Source: JAJYVT01 sp036796435 | GTDB taxonomy: Bacteria; Actinomycetota; Acidimicrobiia; Acidimicrobiales; RAAP-2 | NCBI GenBank assembly: GCA_036796435.1 | Contig: DAIRCY010000086.1 | Coordinates: forward strand, 1 to 10,768 | Reading direction: 5' to 3' | Length of the DNA stretch: 10,768 bases | Shown here: positions 6,451-10,768 of the stretch, one piece after another | How the letters are laid out: each line of letters begins with the position of its first letter | Position numbering within the stretch: position 1 is the stretch's first letter | Notes under the pieces: model-generated | What the model saw: only the letters and a program-made list of their open reading frames with translations | Database searches by the model: none | What the model was told of the DNA's origin: nothing | Translations under genes and position numbers: made by a program

Positions 6451-7910
6451 CCACAGTCCCCTACAGGTTCGAGCAGACGGCCGCTGCCGCCGACGTCGTC
6501 GCGCGCTGGAGCGGGCTCGCTGCCGGCGAGGAGTCCGGCGACACCGTCTCGGTCGCAGGGCGCGTCATGCTCTCGCGTCCGCAGGGAAAGCTCGCCTTCG
6601 CCGAGTTGCGCGACTCCTCCGGCGCGGTCCAGCTCTTCGCGCTCGAGAGCGTGACGCAGGACTTCGACACGTTCTCGAGGCTCCGGCTCGGCGACTGGAT
6701 CGGCGCGACCGGCGAGGTCGTGCGGACTCGTCGCGGCGAGCTGTCGGTGAAGGTCTCGGACTGGGTGATGCTCGCCGAGGCACGGCGGCCGTTCGGCGAC
6801 AAGTGGCGTGGCGTCACCGACGTCGAGACCCGGTTCCGTCAGCGCGAGGTGGACCTGTGGGCGAACCCCGAGAGCCGCCAGGTGCTGTTCATGCGCAGCC
6901 AGCTCGTGCGACGCATGCGCGAACGACTATGGGAGATGGGCTTCATCGAGGTCGAGACGCCGATCCTCCACCCCATTCCCGGCGGCGCCCATGCACGTCC
7001 ATTCGTGACGCACTTCCGCGCGCTCGACATGGACGTCTACCTCCGTGTCGCCCCGGAGCTCTACCTGAAGCGGCTCATCGTCGGCGGCTTCGAGAAGGTC
7101 TTCGAGATAGGCCGGCTGTTCCGCAACGAGGGCATGTCGCCGCGCCACAATCCGGAGTTCACCTCGATGGAGCTCTATCAGGCGTACGCGGACTACCGCG
7201 ACATCATGGTGCTCGTGGAGAACCTTGTCTCGGGGCTCGCGCTCGACATCTGCGGGACGACCTCGCTCGTGTACCAGGGCCGACCCCTCGAGCTCGCGCC
7301 GCCCTGGCGCCGCGCCACGATGAGCGAGCTCGTGAGCGAGGCGACGGGACACGACGTGAGCGTCCACGCGCCGCGCGACAAGCTCCAGACCTGGGCCCGT
7401 GACGCGGGCATCGAGGTCGAGGAGAGCTGGGGAGTCGGAAAGCTCGTCCTCGAGCTCTACGAGAAGACCACCGAGGCGGACCTCTGGGGCCCCGTCTTCG
7501 TGCACGACTACCCGAAGGAGGTCTCGCCGCTCGCACGCGCGCACCGGGAAGATCCCTTGCTGGCGGAACGTTTCGAGCCGGTCGTCGCGGGCAGGGAGCT
7601 CGGCAACGCGTTCAGCGAGCTCATCGATCCGGACGAGCAGCTCCTGCGCTTCGAGGAGCAGGCCGCAGCTCGCGAGGCGGGCGACGAGGAGGCGATGGTG
7701 GTCGACACCGACTACGTGCGCGCCCTGCGCCACGGCTTGCCGCCCACCGGAGGGCTCGGCATCGGCATCGACCGGCTCGCGATGCTCCTCTCGGACTCCG
7801 CGCACATAAGAGAGGTCATCTCGTTCCCGATGATGCGACCCGAGCGCGTCGAGGGGGGCGACGGCGAGCGAGACACCGACGACGCGACGGGGTCGCAGCC
7901 GGAGATCTGA
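6447..7910 (+). CDS. lysS: Lysyl-tRNA synthetase, class II
   Basis: Charges tRNA-Lys with lysine. The 487-aa protein has an N-terminal OB-fold anticodon-binding domain (about residues 30-125, including VSVAGRVMLSRPQGKLAFAE). Class II motif 1 is near LVRRMRERLWEMGFIEVETP (153-172), motif 2 contains FRNEG (225-229) followed by HNPEFTSMELYQAY, and motif 3 is GLGIGIDR (436-443). The HARPFVTHFRALDMDVYLR block is typical of bacterial LysRS. The GTG start shares four bases with the coaX stop (GTGA). This start begins close to the PYRFEQT segment, so the N-terminal helix seen in many LysRS proteins is missing or very short. An in-frame GTG at 6369 would extend the protein by 26 residues into coaX. 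The C-terminus ends in an acidic tail. It is the last gene of the + strand cluster. Confidence 0.95.
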   Translation: MTTVPYRFEQTAAAADVVARWSGLAAGEESGDTVSVAGRVMLSRPQGKLAFAELRDSSGAVQLFALESVTQDFDTFSRLRLGDWIGATGEVVRTRRGELSVKVSDWVMLAEARRPFGDKWRGVTDVETRFRQREVDLWANPESRQVLFMRSQLVRRMRERLWEMGFIEVETPILHPIPGGAHARPFVTHFRALDMDVYLRVAPELYLKRLIVGGFEKVFEIGRLFRNEGMSPRHNPEFTSMELYQAYADYRDIMVLVENLVSGLALDICGTTSLVYQGRPLELAPPWRRATMSELVSEATGHDVSVHAPRDKLQTWARDAGIEVEESWGVGKLVLELYEKTTEADLWGPVFVHDYPKEVSPLARAHREDPLLAERFEPVVAGRELGNAFSELIDPDEQLLRFEEQAAAREAGDEEAMVVDTDYVRALRHGLPPTGGLGIGIDRLAMLLSDSAHIREVISFPMMRPERVEGGDGERDTDDATGSQPEI

Positions 7911-7926
7911 CCTCAGCGTCGCCGAA

Positions 7927-8901
7927 TCAGCGGGGCAGGTCGTCGAGGAGCGACGCGGCGAGCCGTTCGAGGCCGTGGGCGACGCTGCGCGGGCCGATGC
8001 CGTCGGTCGCGGCGATGGCCTGGTCGAGATGCCGGCGAGCGATCGCGACGGTCCCGGCCACCGCGCCCGACTCGCTCACGATGGAGCGCGCCTTCTCGCG
8101 CTCGGGCTGGCCGAGCGGTTGTCCGAGGAGGGTCCGCAGCTCGCCCCCGGCGTCCGGGTCGCGCAGCGCGAGGAGCACGGGAAGCGTGTACACGCCTTCT
8201 GCGAGGTCCTGGCCGGGAGGCTTACCCAGCTCGCCGTCTTCCGCGATGACGTCGAGAACGTCGTCGCGCAGCTGGAAGACCATTCCGAACGCCCGACCGA
8301 ACTCGGTGAACGCCTCCACTTCGGGGCGCGGCGCGCGGCTCGTGAGCGCGCCGATCCGGCAGGACGCCGACATGAGTGCTGCCGTCTTGCCGGTGATCGC
8401 GGCGAAGTAGTCCTGGTCGCTGCGGTCGGTCTTGAAGCAGGACCGGACTTCGACGACCTGCCCCTGGCAGAGCTGGCCGAGGGTGGTGGCGAGAAGCTCC
8501 GCGATCTCGGTGCCGAGCGAGGCGGCGATGGCTGCCGAGCGGGAGAGGAGGTAGTCGCCGGCGACGATCGCGACGAGGTTGCCGTACCGGCTGTTGACGC
8601 TTTCGACGTTGCGGCGCACGGTCGCCTCGTCGATGACGTCGTCGTGGTACAAGGAGGCGAGGTGGACGAGCTCGACGGCCACCCCGCCGAGCAGGTCCTC
8701 CTCGCTCGCGCCGCGCTCGCCGCGGGTGGCCGCCACGAGCGCGAGGGCCGGACGGAGGCGCTTGCCGCCTGCCGCGATGAGGTGGGTGGTCACGTCGTCG
8801 AGGAAGCTGTCCCCGGTCATCACCGATGCGGCGAGCAGGGGCTCGAGGCGCTGCAGGTCCCCGTCGACCATGGGAAGGTCGAGAGCCTCCGTGGCGTTCA
8901 C
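7927..8901 (-). CDS. Long-chain polyprenyl diphosphate synthase (trans, GGPP/heptaprenyl/octaprenyl-synthase family)
   Basis: Extends allylic diphosphates with isopentenyl diphosphate; products of such enzymes feed menaquinone side chains or carotenoids. The 324-aa protein shows GGKRLRP (45-51), the first Asp-rich motif DDVID (87-91) followed by RRN, GDYLLSR (115-121), GQ at 147-148, KTA at 172-174 and the second Asp-rich motif DDVLD (213-217) with the following GKPPGQDL. Residues just before the first motif are Ala82 and Ser83, with no bulky aromatic at the -5 and -4 positions, as in heptaprenyl and octaprenyl synthases; this suggests a long product. GTG 8901 is chosen because it sits 7 nt from a -10-like box; GTG 8910 and ATG 8871 are alternatives. 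It is convergent with lysS, with a 16-nt gap. Upstream in-frame sequence to 9105 is Pro/Arg/Gly-rich and not family-like. Confidence 0.9.
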   Translation of the reverse strand: MNATEALDLPMVDGDLQRLEPLLAASVMTGDSFLDDVTTHLIAAGGKRLRPALALVAATRGERGASEEDLLGGVAVELVHLASLYHDDVIDEATVRRNVESVNSRYGNLVAIVAGDYLLSRSAAIAASLGTEIAELLATTLGQLCQGQVVEVRSCFKTDRSDQDYFAAITGKTAALMSASCRIGALTSRAPRPEVEAFTEFGRAFGMVFQLRDDVLDVIAEDGELGKPPGQDLAEGVYTLPVLLALRDPDAGGELRTLLGQPLGQPEREKARSIVSESGAVAGTVAIARRHLDQAIAATDGIGPRSVAHGLERLAASLLDDLPR

Positions 8902-8908
8902 GACCAGC

Positions 8909-8936
8909 ACGTTACGCGACAGGTGCGCCGGCCGAA
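8909..8936 (-). promoter_or_regulatory. Candidate promoter of the polyprenyl synthase gene (leaderless)
   Basis: On the minus strand TAACGT (8914-8909) fits TANNNT, and TTCGGC (8936-8931) lies 16 nt upstream as a possible -35. The -10 ends exactly 7 nt before GTG 8901, the geometry expected when transcription starts on the first base of the start codon. No Shine-Dalgarno precedes that GTG, consistent with a leaderless mRNA, a common form in Actinobacteria. Confidence 0.4.
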
Positions 8937-8977
8937 CACTCCGTGCGGGGGAGGCGGTCGCGTCCGGATCGGCCGTT

Positions 8978-8994
8978 TTCCACGTCCTTCCACG
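8978..8994. repeat. 7-bp direct repeat TTCCACG at 10-bp spacing
   Basis: TTCCACG occurs at 8978-8984 and 8988-8994, one DNA helical turn apart, about 40 bp upstream of the minus-strand -35 candidate. This is a plausible tandem protein-binding site; no regulator is identified. Confidence 0.45.
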
Positions 8995-9017
8995 CCCGCG
9001 CCGGCCGCAGCCGGGCG

Positions 9018-9060
9018 CCCGGGGGCGAGCACCGCCCGGGGACACGCGGGAGCCCCCGGG
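9018..9060. other. Two overlapping GC-rich hairpins
   Basis: CCCGGG at 9018-9023 can pair with CCCGGG at 9035-9040 (11-nt loop). Alternatively CCCGGGG at 9035-9041 can pair with CCCCGGG at 9054-9060 (12-nt loop, 7-bp stem). The two share bases 9035-9040 and are mutually exclusive. No T-tract follows on either strand, so they are not ordinary intrinsic terminators. In DNA of this GC content such pairing can arise by chance. Confidence 0.35.
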
Positions 9061-9111
9061 TGCAAAAGACGTTCCAACCAGGGACTGACCTGGGAATATG
9101 GACACGCGGGA
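9040..9111. repeat. 12-bp direct repeat GGACACGCGGGA, copies exactly 60 bp apart
   Basis: The 12-mer is identical at 9040-9051 and 9100-9111. The spacing of 60 bp is close to six helical turns, placing both copies on about the same face of the helix. The flanks differ. The pair brackets the dyad at 9072-9096 and lies 75-145 bp upstream of the clpC -10 candidate. Confidence 0.6.
9072..9096. promoter_or_regulatory. Imperfect dyad, candidate operator
   Basis: The core CCAGG (9078-9082) / CCTGG (9089-9093) is separated by 6 nt. Outer half-sites TTCC (9072-9075) and GGAA (9093-9096) extend the symmetry with a two-base offset and share one base with the core. It sits between the two 12-bp direct repeats. 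No known regulator consensus was recognised. Confidence 0.35.
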
Positions 9112-9142
9112 CGAGTGCCCCGGTGGGAAACACGATGTCGGG

Positions 9143-9160
9143 CGCGCAAGCGACTGCGCG
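9143..9160. promoter_or_regulatory. Dyad CGCGCA-N6-TGCGCG upstream of the clpC promoter
   Basis: Perfect 6-bp arms (9143-9148 and 9155-9160) ending 23 nt before the clpC -10 candidate, just upstream of where the -35 would be. This is the expected place for an activator site. Actinobacterial clp genes are often controlled by the activator ClgR, but the match to its published motif is not convincing from memory. Confidence 0.35.
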
Positions 9161-9180
9161 GCGGTAAAGAAGGACCCTCC

Positions 9181-9189
9181 GGGTACACT
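9181..9189 (+). promoter_or_regulatory. Candidate clpC promoter (-10 TACACT)
   Basis: GGGTACACT contains TACACT (9184-9189), fitting TANNNT, and is identical to the nine bases upstream of the DUF2520 gene. A start about 7 nt downstream would give a roughly 30-nt leader carrying the GGAGG at 9214-9218. No good -35 hexamer is visible, so activator dependence is possible. Confidence 0.4.
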
Positions 9190-9225
9190 GCCTTCCTAGG
9201 AACGAACCAGTACGGAGGCGGTCAC

Positions 9226-10768
9226 GTGTTCGAACGCTTCACCGACCGGGCGCGGCGAGTGCTTGTGTTGGCGCAGGAGGAAGCGCGCCTACTCAACCAC
9301 AGCTTCATCGGGACGGAGCACATCCTCCTGGGATTGATCCACGAGGGTGAGGGCGTCGCGGCGAAAGCACTCGAGTCGCTCGGCATCTCGCTCACAGCAG
9401 TGCGCGAGAAGGTGGAGGAGACGATCGGCATGGCCGGGAGCGCCCCCAGCGGCTCGCCGCCGTTCACGCCGCGGGCCAAGAAGGTCCTCGAGCTGTCGTT
9501 GCGCGAGGCGCTGCAGCTCGGCCACAGCTACATCGGCACCGAGCACATGCTCCTCGGGCTGGTGCGCGAGGGCGAGGGTGTGGCCGCGCAGGTGCTCCAG
9601 AGCCTCGGCGCAGACCTCGGGCGCGTGCGCCAGCAGGTCATCCAGCTGATGTCCGGCTACCAGGGCAAAGAAGCAGTCGGCGCGGGCACGGGATCGTCCT
9701 CGGGCGACGCGCCGTCGGGCTCGCCGGTGCTCGACCAGTTCGGCCGGAACCTCACGCAGCTCGCCCGCGACGGCAAGCTCGACCCCGTCATCGGCCGTGA
9801 GAAGGAGATCGAGCGGGTCATGCAGGTCCTGTCCCGCCGGACGAAGAACAACCCCGTGCTCATCGGGGAGCCCGGCGTCGGCAAGACGGCCATCGTCGAA
9901 GGGCTGGCCCAGCGCATCGTCGCCAACGAGGTGCCTGAGACCCTCGTCGGACGGCAGCTCTACACGCTCGACCTGGGCGCGCTCGTCGCGGGCAGCCGCT
10001 ACCGCGGTGACTTCGAAGAGCGTCTGAAGAAGGTCCTGAAGGAGATCCGCACCCGCGGGGACATCATCTTGTTCATCGACGAGCTGCACACCCTCGTCGG
10101 GGCGGGCGCGGCGGAAGGCGCGATCGACGCTGCGTCGATCCTGAAGCCGATGCTGGCGCGCGGTGAGCTGCAGACCGTCGGCGCGACGACGCTCGACGAG
10201 TACCGCAAGCATCTCGAGAAGGACGCCGCGCTCGAACGCCGGTTCCAGCCGGTCAAGGTCGCCCAGCCGTCGGTGGCGCTCACCATCGACATCTTGAAGG
10301 GGCTGCGCGACCGCTACGAGTCGCACCACGCCGTCACGATCACCGACCAGGCGCTCGTCGCTGCGGCGAACCTCGCCGACCGCTACCTCGCGGATCGCTT
10401 CTTGCCAGACAAGGCTATCGACCTGATCGACGAAGCCGGCAGCCGCCTGCGGATCCGCCGCATGACGACCCCGCCGGGCCACAAGAAGCTCGACGAGGAG
10501 ATCAACCGGCTCCGCCAGGACAAGGAGGCCGCGATCGGCCGCGGCGCCTTCGAGCAGGCGAAGCGGCTGGCCGAGCAGGAGACCGAGCGACTGTCGCGCA
10601 AAGAGGCCATGGAGGCCGAGTGGCGCGCAGAGGGCGTGGACCTCTTCGACGTCGTCGACGAGGACGTCATCGCCGAGGTGCTGGCCAACTGGACGGGTAT
10701 CCCCGTGTACCGCCTCACCGAGGAGGAGACCGCCAAGCTCCTCCGCATGGAGGACGAGCTGCACAAGC
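9226..10768 (+). CDS. clpC: ATP-dependent Clp protease ATP-binding subunit ClpC, 5' part (3' end outside window)
   Basis: An AAA+ unfoldase that feeds substrates to ClpP; essential in several actinobacteria. The visible 514 residues include two N-terminal Clp_N repeats (about 2-60 and 80-140, each with FT.RA..VL and a GTEH motif). A Gly/Ser linker leads to SPVLDQFGRNLTQLARD. AAA domain 1 follows, with Walker A GEPGVGKT (214-221), Walker B IILFIDE (280-286), the GATTLDEY sensor loop and the RRF arginine finger. Then comes the charged coiled M-domain segment (KLDEEINRLRQDKEAA, UVR-like) and NWTGIPV, which precedes AAA domain 2. The start is GTG 9226 with GGAGG at 9214-9218, a 7-nt spacer. The family is about 820-850 aa, so about 60% is present. 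It is transcribed divergently from the polyprenyl synthase gene. Confidence 0.97.
   Translation, partial: MFERFTDRARRVLVLAQEEARLLNHSFIGTEHILLGLIHEGEGVAAKALESLGISLTAVREKVEETIGMAGSAPSGSPPFTPRAKKVLELSLREALQLGHSYIGTEHMLLGLVREGEGVAAQVLQSLGADLGRVRQQVIQLMSGYQGKEAVGAGTGSSSGDAPSGSPVLDQFGRNLTQLARDGKLDPVIGREKEIERVMQVLSRRTKNNPVLIGEPGVGKTAIVEGLAQRIVANEVPETLVGRQLYTLDLGALVAGSRYRGDFEERLKKVLKEIRTRGDIILFIDELHTLVGAGAAEGAIDAASILKPMLARGELQTVGATTLDEYRKHLEKDAALERRFQPVKVAQPSVALTIDILKGLRDRYESHHAVTITDQALVAAANLADRYLADRFLPDKAIDLIDEAGSRLRIRRMTTPPGHKKLDEEINRLRQDKEAAIGRGAFEQAKRLAEQETERLSRKEAMEAEWRAEGVDLFDVVDEDVIAEVLANWTGIPVYRLTEEETAKLLRMEDELHK

Larger units (their letters stand above)
8902..9225. other. Divergent intergenic region between polyprenyl synthase and clpC
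   Basis: This 324-nt stretch holds no supported gene. It contains, in order: the minus-strand promoter candidate, a 7-bp direct repeat at 10-bp spacing, overlapping GC-only hairpins, a 12-bp direct repeat with copies 60 bp apart that flank an imperfect dyad, a second dyad, and the clpC -10 box and ribosome site. Base composition falls slightly in GC between 9061 and 9100. The density of repeats suggests a multi-protein regulatory region. Confidence 0.6.

Noticed and set aside
7884..7956. Possible terminator at the lysS / polyprenyl synthase convergent junction
   Set aside because: Only short stems are present (GCGAC-GGG-GTCGC inside lysS; 5-6 bp arms with long loops across the gap) and there is no T-tract, so no intrinsic terminator can be supported.
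8902..9105. In-frame upstream extension of the polyprenyl synthase to ATG 9105
   Set aside because: The added 68 residues are Pro/Arg/Gly-rich, unlike the family N-terminus, and would run through the candidate promoter, the repeats and the hairpins.
9098..9199. 33-codon ORF (ATG 9098, stop 9197-9199) upstream of clpC, beginning in the second direct repeat
   Set aside because: The purine block is only 2 nt from the ATG, the product has no recognisable feature, and it runs through the clpC -10 candidate, so it is likely non-coding.
9289..10764. 491-codon open frame on the minus strand opposite clpC
   Set aside because: It mirrors the clpC reading frame and shows no recognisable domain; clpC has complete Walker and Clp_N motifs.

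Overview
The window is a high-GC (clearly above 70% by eye) bacterial chromosome segment. GTG starts predominate, genes are tightly packed, and it carries an actinobacterial ClpC. Gene order is folP – phosphatase-like gene – folB – folK – DUF2520 gene – panC – nadB – coaX – lysS. My best guess is Actinomycetota, plausibly class Acidimicrobiia; this rests on gene order and protein style and was not checked against a database. No mobile element, CRISPR array, tRNA, rRNA or sign of recent transfer was seen.

Region 1 (1-2040, + strand) is folate biosynthesis. It holds the 3' part of folP (dihydropteroate synthase), then a 170-aa protein resembling a dual-specificity/tyrosine phosphatase with alanine in place of the catalytic cysteine, then folB (dihydroneopterin aldolase) and folK (HPPK). 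Genes overlap or lie within tens of bases, so one transcript is likely.

Region 2 (2041-7910, + strand) is a cofactor block. A Rossmann/DUF2520 oxidoreductase-like protein is followed by panC (pantothenate synthetase), nadB (L-aspartate oxidase), coaX (type III pantothenate kinase) and lysS (class II lysyl-tRNA synthetase). Junctions are 3-17 nt gaps or short overlaps. A 59-nt leader with a candidate -10 box and a perfect Shine-Dalgarno sequence precedes the DUF2520 gene, so this half may also have its own promoter. panD, panB, nadA and nadC are not present. Three consecutive proteins (DUF2520, PanC, NadB) end in low-complexity tails, two of them built from exact short tandem repeats.

Region 3 (7911-8901, - strand) is a convergent long-chain polyprenyl diphosphate synthase gene. 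Its GTG start lies exactly 7 nt downstream of a TANNNT box, suggesting a leaderless transcript.

Region 4 (8902-9225) is the only large non-coding stretch. It is a divergent regulatory region with a 12-bp direct repeat at exactly 60-bp spacing, a 7-bp direct repeat at one helical turn, two dyads and GC-rich hairpins.

Region 5 (9226-10768, + strand) is the first 514 codons of clpC, running off the window end.

Most of the window is conserved housekeeping. The best candidates for something undescribed are the cysteine-less phosphatase-like protein in the folate operon, the DUF2520 protein beside panC, and the repeat-rich polyprenyl synthase/clpC divergent promoter.
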